The position numbers were made by a program, and so were the translations under genes. The notes under the pieces were generated by a model. The model searched no databases, was not told the origin of the DNA, and was given only the letters and a program-made list of their open reading frames with translations. From the NCBI GenBank assembly GCA_035716845.1, contig DASTJE010000148.1, positions 1 through 64,000 on the forward strand: DNA of 64,000 bases, given 5' to 3'. Below are positions 17,001 to 27,385 of the stretch, piece by piece (position 1 is the stretch's first letter; each line of letters begins with the position of its first letter). Source of the stretch: CADEEN01 sp035716845 (GTDB lineage Bacteria; Pseudomonadota; Gammaproteobacteria; Burkholderiales; Burkholderiaceae_C).

Positions 17001-18113
17001 CTACTCGGGGCGGAACGCGAACAGTCCGCCGTTGCGGGTCGCCACGAGGATGGTGGTGCCCAGCGCCACCGGCGCCCCGACCACCGCCGAACCATCGGTG
17101 GGCAGCCGCAGCAGGGTCTTGCCGCCGTTGCGGTCCAGGAAGTGCACCTGCCCCTCGTAGTCGCCGACGACGACGGTGCGGCCGATCACGAGGAAGCCGG
17201 ACAACCCGCGGTGGCGCAACTGTTCGCTGGTCCATGCCAGGTCGCCGTTGAGCGTGCGCCAGGCCGTGATGCGGTCGCTGCCGTCGGCGCCGACGACGAG
17301 GTCGCCATCCGCACCCACCGCCGCCGTACCGCCGGTGGCCTTGGTCCACAGTTGCACGCCGCGCTGCACGTCGGCGCAGCCCACCGCCGTCTGGAAGGAC
17401 CGCGCGCACACCGTGTCGCCGATGCGGCCGGCCGGGCCGATCAGATCGGCCACGCGCTCCACCTCGTTGGTGCCCCGGGGGCTGGCCAGTGCCAGTTCGC
17501 TGCGCACCGCTCCGCGCAGGGGATCGACCGCCGCCAGGCGGTGGCCCTGCCCCACCAGCAACGTGTCCTTGTACGCCACAAGCACGCCAGGCTGCGCGAG
17601 GGTCAGCGCTTCGCCCGGTCGTTGCAGCTGCCACAGGTAACGCCCGTCCAACACGTCCCAGGCCTGAACATTGCGGTCCACGCCCATCACGAAGACGCGC
17701 TCGCCCGCCACCAGCGGCGCCGTCACGACGCGAGAGGCGAGCGACTTGCGCCACAGCACCGCGCCGCGGTCCATCACCACCAGCTCGTTGTCGCGCGTGA
17801 CGACTGCGGCGTATCGACCGTCGCTGCCGACGCCGGCCCCCAGCCGCGCGCCGGCATTGCCGCGCCACAGCTCGCGCCCGTCCGCGGCCGACAATGCCAT
17901 CACCGCGCCGTCGCCGCCGGCGACCACGAAGGCCTCGCCGCGCGCCGCGGGCATCAGGACGAACGACAGGCTCTCGACGCGCGCGCTCCACACCTGGCGT
18001 CCGGCGATCGCCGGGGTCACGGATTCCAGCGGCGTGGGCTTGGGCTTGTCGGATGCGCAACCCGCCAGCAGCGTGGCGAACAGAGGCAACACCCAGCGCA
18101 GGAGGGCTGTCAT
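17001..18113 (-). CDS. bamB: Outer membrane assembly lipoprotein BamB
   Basis: BamB is the beta-propeller lipoprotein of the BAM complex that inserts beta-barrel proteins into the outer membrane. The 370-residue precursor has a signal peptide ending in the lipobox LAGC with Cys19 as the lipidated residue. The rest shows repeated PQQ/WD-like blades (LWRGNAG, YLWQLQ, QLWTKATGG, DLAWTSEQ). It lies between yfgM (10-base gap) and der. bamD is also in this window at 28.6 kb. Confidence 0.95.
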   Translation of the reverse strand: MTALLRWVLPLFATLLAGCASDKPKPTPLESVTPAIAGRQVWSARVESLSFVLMPAARGEAFVVAGGDGAVMALSAADGRELWRGNAGARLGAGVGSDGRYAAVVTRDNELVVMDRGAVLWRKSLASRVVTAPLVAGERVFVMGVDRNVQAWDVLDGRYLWQLQRPGEALTLAQPGVLVAYKDTLLVGQGHRLAAVDPLRGAVRSELALASPRGTNEVERVADLIGPAGRIGDTVCARSFQTAVGCADVQRGVQLWTKATGGTAAVGADGDLVVGADGSDRITAWRTLNGDLAWTSEQLRHRGLSGFLVIGRTVVVGDYEGQVHFLDRNGGKTLLRLPTDGSAVVGAPVALGTTILVATRNGGLFAFRPE

Positions 18114-18123
18114 GGCATCGCCC

Positions 18124-18804
18124 TCACTTTGCGACGGCGCTCGCGCCGCTGGCCGCCGGAGCCGCCCCCAGCGCCGTGAGCTTGGCGTCGATGAGGAAGC
18201 GGTACTCCAGCTTGCCGTCCATCGCCTGGTAGGCAGCCTGGTACGCCGCCACGGCCTCGCTCTTCTTGCCCTGCGCGATCAGGACGTCGCCACGCCGGTC
18301 GAGCACCAGGGGCTCGAACTCGGCCACCTTCAGCGCCTGGGCCGCAGCGAGCTGCTCGAGCACCTTGTCGTGCTGCTGCCGGTCGAACAGCAAACCCGCC
18401 GCGCGCAGGCGTGCCACCACGCGGTACTCGTCCTCGCCGGCGTTCTCCGCCAGCCAGGCCAGCGTGGCCAGCGCGTCGTCGACCTTGCCCTTGTCCACCT
18501 GCACCTTCGCCGCGAGCAGGGCGCCTTGGGCAGCCTGCAGCGTCTTGGGGTAGCGTCCGCGCAGGTCGCCGAATGCCTGCGCGACGCGGGCGGCGTCGGC
18601 GGCGGCCGCCGCGCGATCCAGTTCGTCGTACATCGCGCTCGCCTTGGCCGCCTGATCGCGCTGCCACCAGTTCCAGCCGTTCCACGCGGCAAAGGCGGCC
18701 AGCGCCAGCGTCAGCGTCCACGTGATCAGATTGCCGTACTGTTTCCAGAACGCCTTCAGTTCGTCGATCTGTTCCTGCTCTTGCAGGTCAAGTGGGGTCG
18801 CCAT
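18124..18804 (-). CDS. YfgM-like TPR protein (SecYEG ancillary subunit)
   Basis: This 226-residue protein has a cytoplasmic N-terminus, one membrane helix (about 25-43) and a periplasmic region of tetratricopeptide-like helices. That is the architecture of YfgM, which works with PpiD at the SecYEG translocon. The frame is open six codons further to a TTG, but ATG 18804 gives the conserved MATPLDLQEQEQI start. Its position between hisS and bamB agrees with this assignment. It ends 10 bases before bamB. Confidence 0.88.
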   Translation of the reverse strand: MATPLDLQEQEQIDELKAFWKQYGNLITWTLTLALAAFAAWNGWNWWQRDQAAKASAMYDELDRAAAAADAARVAQAFGDLRGRYPKTLQAAQGALLAAKVQVDKGKVDDALATLAWLAENAGEDEYRVVARLRAAGLLFDRQQHDKVLEQLAAAQALKVAEFEPLVLDRRGDVLIAQGKKSEAVAAYQAAYQAMDGKLEYRFLIDAKLTALGAAPAASGASAVAK

Positions 18805-18831
18805 GAAATGGGTCTCTTGCAAAGGCGAGGA

Positions 18832-20127
18832 TTATGGCGCGCGCAGTTCGAGTGCCCAGGCGGCCACGTCGGCCATCGGGCGCGTGAACTGCGGCGCATC
18901 GGGCGCGCGCAGGGGCTTGACCGTGACGGCGCCAGCCGCCAGCTCGTCGGGTCCGAACACGAGCGCGTAGGCCGCTCCGCTGGCATCGGCACGCTTGAAC
19001 TGCGACTTCATGCTGCCCTGGCCGTCGCGGCTGGCCGCGTGCATCACCACGGCCAGTCCGGCCGCGCGCAGGTCCGCCAGCACCGGCAGGACGCGCGGCA
19101 GCGCCGCGGCGTCCGTCACGATGGCGTAGGCGGCCGGCACCGGCGGCGGCGGGGTCCTGCCCGCCGCGTCGAGCATCAGCATCAGCCGCTCCATGCCGAG
19201 CCCGAATCCGATGCCGGGAGCCGGTTTGCCGCCCAGCGTTTCGATCAGCTGGTCGTAGCGGCCACCGCCGCACACCGTGCTCTGGGCCCCGAGGAGCGGG
19301 CTCTTCCACTCGAACACGGTGAGGTTGTAGTAGTCCATGCCGCGCACGAGGCGCGGGTTGACGCTGTACGCAAGGCCCGCCGCGTCGAGGATCGCGCGCA
19401 GCGCTCCGAAGTGCGCCAGCGATTCGGCGCCGAGGAAGTCCAGCAGCTGCGGCGCGGCGTCGACCACCGGCGCCATCGCCGGGTTCTTGGTGTCGAGGAT
19501 GCGCAGCGGATTGCTGTGCAGGCGACGCCGCGCGTCCTCGTCGAGGCGGTCGGCATGCGCCTCGAAGTGCGCGATCAGTGCCGCCCGGTGGGCCTTGCGC
19601 TCCTCGGGCTGGCCCAGGCTGTTGAGCTCGAGCACGATGTCGCGGCCCTCGACGAGTCCCAGCTCCTGCCAGAAGGCGCGCAGCATCAGGACGATCTCGG
19701 CATCCACGTCGGGCCCGGGATGCCCGAGGGCCTCGACATCGAGCTGGTGGAATTGCCGCGAGCGGCCCTTCTGCGGTCGCTCGTGCCGGAACATCGGCCC
19801 CATCTGCCAGATGCGCAGCGGTCCGTTGTAAAGCGCGTTGTGCTCGTTGATGGCGCGCACGATGCCGGCCGTCGCCTCCGGGCGCAGCGCCAGCTGGTCG
19901 CCGTTCATCGAATCGGTCCAGGCGAACATCTCCTTCTCGACGATGTCGGTGACCTCGCCCAGGCCACGCACGAACAAGCCGGTGGGCTCGACGATCGGCG
20001 TGCGCAGGTTGCGGTAGCCCCAGCGCGCGAGCAGGTCGCGTGCCCTGCCCTCGACCCATTCCCATGTCGCCGCCTCGTCGGGCAGCAGGTCGTTCATGCC
20101 CTTGACGGCCGTGATCTTGTCAGCCAT
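18832..20127 (-). CDS. hisS: Histidyl-tRNA synthetase
   Basis: HisS charges tRNA-His. The 431-residue class II synthetase has the N-terminal KGMNDLLP signature, motif 2 (FRHERPQKGRSRQFHQ) and the histidine-specific RGMDYYNLTVFEW. The motif 3 region GFGLGMERL precedes the C-terminal anticodon-binding domain. It lies 33 bases downstream of ispG. No strong Shine-Dalgarno is seen before the ATG. Confidence 0.97.
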   Translation of the reverse strand: MADKITAVKGMNDLLPDEAATWEWVEGRARDLLARWGYRNLRTPIVEPTGLFVRGLGEVTDIVEKEMFAWTDSMNGDQLALRPEATAGIVRAINEHNALYNGPLRIWQMGPMFRHERPQKGRSRQFHQLDVEALGHPGPDVDAEIVLMLRAFWQELGLVEGRDIVLELNSLGQPEERKAHRAALIAHFEAHADRLDEDARRRLHSNPLRILDTKNPAMAPVVDAAPQLLDFLGAESLAHFGALRAILDAAGLAYSVNPRLVRGMDYYNLTVFEWKSPLLGAQSTVCGGGRYDQLIETLGGKPAPGIGFGLGMERLMLMLDAAGRTPPPPVPAAYAIVTDAAALPRVLPVLADLRAAGLAVVMHAASRDGQGSMKSQFKRADASGAAYALVFGPDELAAGAVTVKPLRAPDAPQFTRPMADVAAWALELRAP

Positions 20128-20160
20128 GTGCGTATGCGGCGCGCCGGACCGGGCGCACGT

Positions 20161-21444
20161 TCATTGAGGCGCGGCGGCCGGCTGGCCGAAGCGCTTCTCG
20201 ATGTAGTCCTCGACGATGCGGTGGAAGTCCTGCGCGATGCCTTCCCCGCGCAGTGTCACGGCCTTCTGCCCATCGATGAACACGGGGGCGGCAGGCGCCT
20301 CGCCGGTGCCTGGCAGGCTGATGCCGATGTCGGCGTGCTTGCTTTCCCCGGGGCCGTTGACGATGCAGCCCATCACGGCCACCTTCAGGTTCTCGACGCC
20401 CGGATAGCGCGCCTTCCACACCGGCATCTGGGCGCGCAGGAAGTCGTCGATCTGTTTGGCCAGTTCCTGGAAGGTCGTGCTCGTGGTGCGGCCGCAGCCC
20501 GGGCAGGCGGTGACGCTGGGGTTGAAGGTGCGCAGCCCGAGCGACTGCAGCACCTCCAGCGCCACCGCGACCTCCTGCGTGCGCGACTCGCCGGGCTGCG
20601 GCGTCAGGCTGACGCGGATGGTGTCGCCGATGCCCTCCTGCAGCAGGATGGCGAGCGCCGATGCGGACGCCACCGTGCCCTTGGTGCCCATGCCGGCCTC
20701 GGTCAGCCCGAGGTGCAAGGCGTAGTCGCATCGCGCGGCCAGCGCCCGGTACACGGTGATCAGGTCCTGCACGCCACTGACCTTGCAGGAGATGACGATG
20801 TTGTCCGGATTGAAGCCGAGCTCGCGCGCGTACGCCGCCGAGTCCAGCGCCGAGGTCACCAGGGCCTGCACCATCACCTGCTTGGCGTCCCAGGGCTGCG
20901 GGCGGCGCGCATTGGCGTCCATCAGCGCGGCCAGCAGTTCCTGGTCGAGGCTGCCCCAATTGACGCCGATGCGCACGACCTTGTCGAACTTCATCGCCGC
21001 CTCGATCATCATCGCGAACTGGCGGTCCTTCTTGTCGCCCTTGCCGACGTTGCCCGGGTTGATGCGGTACTTCGACAGCGCCTCGGCCATGGCCGGGTAC
21101 TCGGCCAGCAAGCGGTGACCGTTGTAGTGGAAGTCACCCACCAGCGGCACGCCGATGCCCATGCGGTCGAGCTGCTCCCGGATGTAGGGCACGGCCTGGG
21201 CGGCTTCGGGGGTGTTGACCGTGATGCGCACCAGCTCGCTGCCGGCCTGCGCCAGCTCCTTGACCTGGATCGCGGTGGCCACGGCATCGACCGTGTCGGT
21301 GTTGGTCATCGACTGCACGCGCACCGGCGCGTCGCCGCCGAGGGTGAGCACCTTTGCGCCCCAGGCCACGCGCGCCTGCCGCGAGCGGCGCGGCGCAGGC
21401 CTCGCAAGCGCCAGCGATCCGAACTGCTGCGTGTCGTCACCCAC
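20161..21444 (-). CDS. ispG: 4-hydroxy-3-methylbut-2-enyl diphosphate synthase
   Basis: IspG is the [4Fe-4S] enzyme of the MEP pathway that converts MEcPP to HMBPP for isoprenoid synthesis. The 427-residue protein has the TIM-barrel half (VQSMTNTDTVD near the N-terminus) and the iron-sulfur half with CPGCGR and GCIVNGPGE. I chose GTG 21444 because GAGG lies about seven bases upstream. A TTG at 21456, overlapping the rodZ stop, would add four residues but has no Shine-Dalgarno. Confidence 0.95.
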   Translation of the reverse strand: MGDDTQQFGSLALARPAPRRSRQARVAWGAKVLTLGGDAPVRVQSMTNTDTVDAVATAIQVKELAQAGSELVRITVNTPEAAQAVPYIREQLDRMGIGVPLVGDFHYNGHRLLAEYPAMAEALSKYRINPGNVGKGDKKDRQFAMMIEAAMKFDKVVRIGVNWGSLDQELLAALMDANARRPQPWDAKQVMVQALVTSALDSAAYARELGFNPDNIVISCKVSGVQDLITVYRALAARCDYALHLGLTEAGMGTKGTVASASALAILLQEGIGDTIRVSLTPQPGESRTQEVAVALEVLQSLGLRTFNPSVTACPGCGRTTSTTFQELAKQIDDFLRAQMPVWKARYPGVENLKVAVMGCIVNGPGESKHADIGISLPGTGEAPAAPVFIDGQKAVTLRGEGIAQDFHRIVEDYIEKRFGQPAAAPQ

Positions 21445-21452
21445 GATCGACC

Positions 21453-22295
21453 TCAATCCAGTTGCAGCCGGGCGACGTTGTCACGCGCGTGCGGCGTCAA
21501 ATCGACGCCCTGGCCGCGGTACTCGAGCTGCGTGCTCGACGCGTTGCCCACGACGATGCGCAGCGGCGGCACGCCCTCGAGGCGCACGGTCTCCCCAGCC
21601 ATGACGTGCCGAGACAGCAGCAACTGGCCGCGTGCATCCTGCACTTCGATCCACGAGGGCGCACTCGCACGCGCACTCAGCAGGGGCTGGCCCGCGGCGT
21701 CGACCACCGAGGCGGCCGCCGCGACCGGCACCGCCACTGCCGCGCTTGCCGCGGCATCCTGCAGCGCCGGCACCGCACCGGAACCGGTCGAAGGGGACGA
21801 CGCGGGCGTCGCTGAGCTGGCGGCCGGTGCCGCCGGGCCCGCGTCCGACGATCCGGCGGACAGCCAGCGCTGCGGCAGGCTCGCCAGCACGATGGCCGCA
21901 CCCAGCACGAGCAGCGTGACCCAGAACAAGGGCTTGCGCACCCAGCCCCAATCCCCAGGCTCGTCGCGCCCAGGTCGCTCGCGGAACGGCGTGTTCAGTC
22001 CGGCGCCCACCTGCGCCAGGCGCGCCGGATCCGGCGCGCCAGGAAGGAGATCGAGGATCGGCTGGGCATCGATCTTCAGCGCACGGCACACCGACTGCGC
22101 CAGGGCGCGCGTGAAGGTGACATCCGGCAACTCGTCGTAGCGGTCGCCCTCGAGCGCCTCGAGCTTGCGTTGCGGCACCTTCATCGACGCGGCGAGCGCA
22201 GCGATGTGCAGGCCGCGCCGCTCGCGCGCCGCGCGCAGGCGCGCTCCCGCGCTGGCCGGTGCGGCGGGCGTATCGGACTGCGTGGTCTCAGTCAT
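21453..22295 (-). CDS. rodZ: RodZ-like HTH transmembrane protein (DUF4115)
   Basis: The 280-residue protein has an N-terminal Xre-type helix-turn-helix (about 17-75), a Pro-rich linker and a single membrane helix (about 122-141). An Ala/Ser-rich periplasmic spacer leads to a C-terminal DUF4115 domain. This is the RodZ plan; in rod-shaped bacteria RodZ links MreB to the elongation machinery. The ATG overlaps the end of pilW by eight bases. Position between pilW and ispG matches relatives. A cytoskeletal role is inferred from the family. Confidence 0.87.
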   Translation of the reverse strand: MTETTQSDTPAAPASAGARLRAARERRGLHIAALAASMKVPQRKLEALEGDRYDELPDVTFTRALAQSVCRALKIDAQPILDLLPGAPDPARLAQVGAGLNTPFRERPGRDEPGDWGWVRKPLFWVTLLVLGAAIVLASLPQRWLSAGSSDAGPAAPAASSATPASSPSTGSGAVPALQDAAASAAVAVPVAAAASVVDAAGQPLLSARASAPSWIEVQDARGQLLLSRHVMAGETVRLEGVPPLRIVVGNASSTQLEYRGQGVDLTPHARDNVARLQLD

Positions 22296-23079
22296 CGAAC
22301 TGCCCCCGCTCGAATGAACGAGTCTCCGGCGCCTGCGGAAAACGGTTGCGCAACTGCCGCCCCAGGGCTTCGACCCCGGTGCGGTTGTCCAGCCGGTGCT
22401 CGATGCGCAGCGCCAGCCAGAGCGACGCCACGCTGCTCAGCTCCTCGCTCTGGTTGACGCGGCGCACGTAGAAGCGGGCTCGCTCGTACTCGCGCCGGCG
22501 ATAAAGTACTTCGGCGAGATTCAGTGCCACCGTGGGGTTGGCCGCGTCCAGTTCGAAGGCCCGGGACAGCTTCTGCTCGGCCGTCTCCAGGCGCCCCGCA
22601 CGGGCCTGGCACACGCCCTGCGCAAGCAGGGTGCGCGCGGGCTCGCGGTACGACGGTTGGGCCAGCGCCTGCTCGAAGAGCCGGTCGGCGTCGTCGTAGC
22701 GGCGCAGCTGACACTGGAACCAGCCACGGTTGTGCATGGCATCCGCATCGCGTGGATTGATCTGCAGCGCACGCTGAAAGCTCTCGTCGGCCAGGCGCTC
22801 CTCGCCCATCGCGGAATAGATCAGGCCACGCAGATTGAATGCGGGCGCGAGGTCGGGCCGTGCAGCCAAGGCGAGCTTGATCTCGTCGAGCGCTGTCTCG
22901 TACTGGCCGCTCGAGAAATACAGCGCCGCCAGTTCCAGGCGCGGCGCGGCACGGCGGTCGGCGTCGGTCAGGTCGGACGCCGTGCGGATTTCAGCGCGGT
23001 CGGGCGCAGGCGCGGGCGCGTTCTGGGCACAACCGGTTGCGAACGCGATGAACGAGAACACGAGCGCGATGCGACGCAT
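22288..23079 (-). CDS. pilW: Type IV pilus biogenesis/stability lipoprotein PilW (PilF)
   Basis: The 263-residue precursor has a signal peptide with lipobox and Cys17 (FATGC), then a stack of tetratricopeptide repeats (LAALYFSSGQYETAL, FNLRGLIYSAMGE, NRGWFQCQLRRYDDA). This is the PilW/PilF pilotin family that helps the PilQ secretin assemble in the outer membrane. ATG 23079 has a GAGG eight bases upstream and gives a proper signal peptide; the frame is open further upstream. No other pilus gene is in the window. Confidence 0.87.
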   Translation of the reverse strand: MRRIALVFSFIAFATGCAQNAPAPAPDRAEIRTASDLTDADRRAAPRLELAALYFSSGQYETALDEIKLALAARPDLAPAFNLRGLIYSAMGEERLADESFQRALQINPRDADAMHNRGWFQCQLRRYDDADRLFEQALAQPSYREPARTLLAQGVCQARAGRLETAEQKLSRAFELDAANPTVALNLAEVLYRRREYERARFYVRRVNQSEELSSVASLWLALRIEHRLDNRTGVEALGRQLRNRFPQAPETRSFERGQFDD

Positions 23080-23089
23080 GGTGTCGACC

Positions 23090-24208
23090 TCAGGAGGCAG
23101 GATGCACGACGACGACCGGCGCACGCCGCAAGCGCTCGTGGGCCCGGGTGCGGTCCTGCACCTCGCCGGCGAGCTGGCCGCATGCAGCGTCGATGTCGTC
23201 GCCGCGCGTCTTGCGCACCGTGGTGACGATGCCGGCGTCCTGCAGCCGCTGGGCGAACGCCAGCACGCGCTCGCGCGGCGAGCGACGCAGCCCGGACTGC
23301 GGGAACGGGTTGAACGGGATCAGGTTGAACTTGCACGGCACGCGGGCCTCGCGCACGAGCGCCACGAGGGCATCCGCCTGCGACGGTGCATCGTTGACCC
23401 CGTCGAGCATGCAGTACTCGAAGGTGATGAAGTCACGCGGCGCTGACACCAGGTAACGACGGCAGGCGTCCAGGAGCTCCCGCAGCGGGTACTTGCGGTT
23501 GAGCGGCACGAGCTGGTCGCGCAACGCGTCGTCCGGCGCGTGCAGCGACACCGCCAGAGCCACCGGGCACTCGTCGCGCAGTCGATCGATCATCGGCACC
23601 ACACCCGACGTGCTCACGGTCACGCGACGGCGCGACAGCCCGTAGCCGTGGTCGTCGAGCATGACGCGCAAGGCCGGGACGACGGCTGCGTAGTTCTGCA
23701 GCGGCTCGCCCATGCCCATCATCACGACATTGGTGATGGCGCGCTCGCCAGCCGGCAGCGCAAGCCGCGCGCGCAACGCGTGTTCGGCATGCCAGAGCTG
23801 CGCCAGGATCTCGCCGGTGGTGAGGTTGCGGCTGAAGCCCTGGTGCCCCGTGGAGCAGAAACGGCAACCCACCGCGCAGCCCGCCTGCGACGAAATGCAC
23901 AGCGTGCCGCGGTCGTCCTCGGGGATGAAGACCGTTTCGATTGCGTTGCCACCACCGACGTCGAACAGCCACTTGACCGTACCGTCGGCAGACACGTGCT
24001 CCGAGGCCACCGGCAAGGCGCCGAGCGTGGCCGAAGCCGCCAGCTTCTCGCGCAGCGACCGGGCCAGATCGCTCATCTGCGCAAAATCGCTCGCTCCCTT
24101 CTGGTGGATCCAGCGGAACAGCTGGACGGCACGGTAGCGCTTCTCGCCCAGGCTGGCGCAATAGGCCGCGAGACCCTCGAGGTCGAAGTCGAGCAGGTTC
24201 GCGGCCAC
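23090..24208 (-). CDS. rlmN: Dual-specificity RNA methyltransferase RlmN
   Basis: RlmN is a radical-SAM enzyme that methylates C2 of A2503 in 23S rRNA and A37 in some tRNAs. The 372-residue protein has the radical-SAM cluster motif CAVGCRFC (Cys111, Cys115, Cys118) and GMGEPL, and the family start LLDFDLEGLAAY. GTG 24208, seven bases after the ndk stop, is the best start; upstream codons in the open frame overlap ndk. It lies between ndk and pilW as in other betaproteobacteria. Confidence 0.95.
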   Translation of the reverse strand: MAANLLDFDLEGLAAYCASLGEKRYRAVQLFRWIHQKGASDFAQMSDLARSLREKLAASATLGALPVASEHVSADGTVKWLFDVGGGNAIETVFIPEDDRGTLCISSQAGCAVGCRFCSTGHQGFSRNLTTGEILAQLWHAEHALRARLALPAGERAITNVVMMGMGEPLQNYAAVVPALRVMLDDHGYGLSRRRVTVSTSGVVPMIDRLRDECPVALAVSLHAPDDALRDQLVPLNRKYPLRELLDACRRYLVSAPRDFITFEYCMLDGVNDAPSQADALVALVREARVPCKFNLIPFNPFPQSGLRRSPRERVLAFAQRLQDAGIVTTVRKTRGDDIDAACGQLAGEVQDRTRAHERLRRAPVVVVHPAS

Positions 24209-24215
24209 GCGCGGA

Positions 24216-24641
24216 TCAGCGCGAGTAGATCGCCATGCCCGGGAAGAAGAAGGCCACCTCGACGGCAGCCGTCTCGGGCGCATCCGAGCCGTGCACCGCA
24301 TTGGCGTCGATGCTCTGCGCAAAGTCGGCGCGGATGGTCCCCTTCTCGGCCTTCTTCGGGTCGGTGGCGCCCATCAGCTCGCGGTTCTTGGCGATCGCGC
24401 TCTCGCCCTCGAGCACCTGGATCATGACCGGACCCGAGATCATGAAGCCGACCAGGTCGTTGAAGAAGGGGCGCGCCTTGTGAACCGCGTAGAAGGCCTC
24501 CGCCTCGCCGCGCGACAGGTGCGCCATCTTGGCGGCCACGATCTTCAGGCCGGCGGCTTCGAAGCGCGCGAAGATCTGCCCGATGACATTCTTGGCCACC
24601 GCGTCGGGTTTGATGATGGACAGCGTGCGTTCGATCGCCAT
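24216..24641 (-). CDS. ndk: Nucleoside diphosphate kinase
   Basis: Ndk balances nucleoside triphosphate pools by passing the gamma phosphate through a phosphohistidine. The 141-residue protein is full length, with the catalytic His117 in NAVHGSD and the N-terminal RTLSIIKPDAV. A GGAGAG Shine-Dalgarno lies about nine bases before the ATG. A TACAAT -10 box about 45 bases upstream suggests its own promoter. Confidence 0.97.
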   Translation of the reverse strand: MAIERTLSIIKPDAVAKNVIGQIFARFEAAGLKIVAAKMAHLSRGEAEAFYAVHKARPFFNDLVGFMISGPVMIQVLEGESAIAKNRELMGATDPKKAEKGTIRADFAQSIDANAVHGSDAPETAAVEVAFFFPGMAIYSR

Positions 24642-24685
24642 GATGAAAAACTCTCCAGAAAATCAAGTACTTGGCAAAGCCTTGG

Positions 24686-24691
24686 ATTGTA
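24686..24691 (-). promoter_or_regulatory. Putative ndk -10 box
   Basis: The minus strand reads CGCTACAATCC with TACAAT as the -10 box, just before the end of the gap after rluB. A transcript would begin near 24679. No clear -35 is seen. Confidence 0.4.
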
Positions 24692-24704
24692 GCGTCTGAG
24701 CTCG

Positions 24705-26623
24705 TCAGCGCCCCGTGCCGGAGCCCCCGCCGCGGCGTCCGCGGCCACCCCGACCGCCGCCGCGACCGCCCTTCTTGCCCAGCAGCGCGTCGGCGCCGAT
24801 GTAGCCCACCGCCGTGCGCATCGGGTCGGGCTGCGCCGGTCCGCCGGTGCCCTTGCCGCGCGTGCGTGCCCCGCCCTTCTTGCCGCCGCCACGCCCGGGG
24901 CCCGCGGCGAACCGCTTGTCGTACGTCTGCTGCAGCGGGTTGGGAATCGGCCCTTCCTCGTCGGGGTCGCGTGCCGGCTGCTGACGCGCCGCCTTGAGCG
25001 CGCGCTGGTCGTAGGTCTGCTGCAGCGGGTTCGGAATCGGCCCGTCCTCGTCCGCGTCGCGCACCGGCCGCCGGGCGTCGCGCATTGCGCGGCGATCGAA
25101 GGTCTGCTGCAGCGGATTGGGAATGTTGCTGAAATCGGGCGTCTCGGGCGGCGCCTCGAAATCGCCCATGGCCAGGTCCTCGGCCGCACGCAGGGCGGCG
25201 TCGCCGAAACCCTCGTGCAGCGACGCCTTGCCGCGCCGCGCCTTCTGGGGGCGCGGCGGGCGTTCCGTGCGAGGCGCGCGCTCCGGCCTGGGCTCGCGCG
25301 CGACGACGGGCTTGTCCTCGCCCTCGCCGGGCCGTCCACGGCCGCGCTTGTTGCGGGCAGCGCGGCCCGGCCCCAGCCCCGTGAGCTGACGCAACAGGGC
25401 CACGTCGTCGGGCCCCAGATCGACCGCGACGCCGCGCTTGAGGCCCCGCGGCAGCACCACGGAACCGTAGCGGATGCGGATCAGGCGGCTCACGGCCAGG
25501 CCGACGGCGTCGAACAGCTTGCGGACCTCGCGATTGCGCCCCTCGTTGATGACGACGCGATACCAGTGGTTGACCCCCTCGCCGCCCCCGTCCTCGATGC
25601 GCTGGAACGCACAAGGCTGGCCGTCGATCGCGATGCCGGCCAGAAGGCGCGTCTTGGCCTCCTCGGACAACTGTCCCAGCACGCGCACCGCGTACTCGCG
25701 CTCGATGCCGAAGCGCGGGTGCATCAGGCGGTTGGCGAGTTCACCGGAGGTCGTGAACAGCAGCAAGCCTTCCGTGTTGATGTCCAGACGCCCCACCGAT
25801 TGCCACTTGCCATGCACCAGGCGCGGCAGGCGGCGGAACACCGTCGGGCGCCCTTCCGGGTCGTCGAGCGTGACGACCTCGCCGACCGGCTTGTGGTACG
25901 CGATCACCCGCGTGGGCAGCGGAGCGATGCGCACGCGGACCGGCTTGCCGTCGATGGCCACCCGGTCGCCCCACGTCACGCGCTGTCCCACATGGGCCGG
26001 TTCGCCGTTGACGCTGACACGGCCGTCGGCAATCATCTGCTCGAGGTCACGGCGCGAACCCAGGCCCGACTGGGCCAGCACCTTCTGCAGCTTCGGCGCT
26101 TCGGCATCGGGACTGAGGACGCGGCGCCCCGGATCTTCGTCGCCGGCCACCCCGGCGCCAGCCTCGGGCGCGGCTTCCTCGGCCGCCACGTCGGGCGCGG
26201 CGACGGCCACCTCGGCAGACTCCGTCTCGTGGTCGAACTCACCCGCCGTCACACTGTTGAAGACGGCACCCGCGTCCGGCATGGGCGGGCGCTCGCCATT
26301 GGCAGTTTCTGCCGTGGCGGTCGGCGTGATCGCCGCGTCCTGGCCCGTACGACCCGACTTGCCTTTCCGACCTCGGCGACGCTTGCGCCGCGCGCGCGCA
26401 GCGCCATCGGCGCCTTCGTCGCCGGCCGTAGCCGGCACACCGGGCTCGCCGCCCATGGCCGGCGCGTCAGGGCCCGGCTCGGCCACGGCCGGGGCATCGC
26501 CTGCTCCCTCGGCCTGGGGCACGACCGCAGCGTCTGCGGCGCGCGGCGCGCGACGCCGGCGGGGCTTGGCGGCTGCCGCGTCCTCGGCAGGCGGCATCGG
26601 CGTGTCTTTGTCCGGAGCGTCGT

Positions 26624-26627
<4 letters not shown>
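24705..26627 (-). CDS. rluB: 23S rRNA pseudouridine synthase RluB with long disordered arms
   Basis: The 640-residue protein carries a normal RsuA/RluB core: an S4 RNA-binding domain (KLQKVLAQSGLGSRRDLEQ) and a catalytic domain with the nucleophile Asp in GRLDINTEGLLLF. The core is flanked by a long Ala/Pro/Arg-rich N-terminal arm (about 190 residues) and a basic, Gly-rich C-terminal arm. The C-terminal arm holds three copies of IPNPLQQT(F/Y)D starting near residues 502, 531 and 561. RluB makes pseudouridine 2605 in 23S rRNA. The ATG overlaps the scpB stop by four bases. Confidence 0.9.

Positions 26628-27385
<758 letters not shown>

Noticed and set aside
17671..22140. A plus-strand frame of nearly 1,500 codons opposite bamB-yfgM-hisS-ispG-rodZ.
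   Set aside because: It has the composition of an antisense shadow (rich in Arg, His, Gly, Val) and no recognisable domain, and five well-supported genes cover the other strand.
24917..25131. Regular 87-90 base repeats that could suggest a CRISPR array or minisatellite.
   Set aside because: They lie in frame in the rluB coding sequence. They are only three and imperfect at the DNA level, so they are protein repeats.
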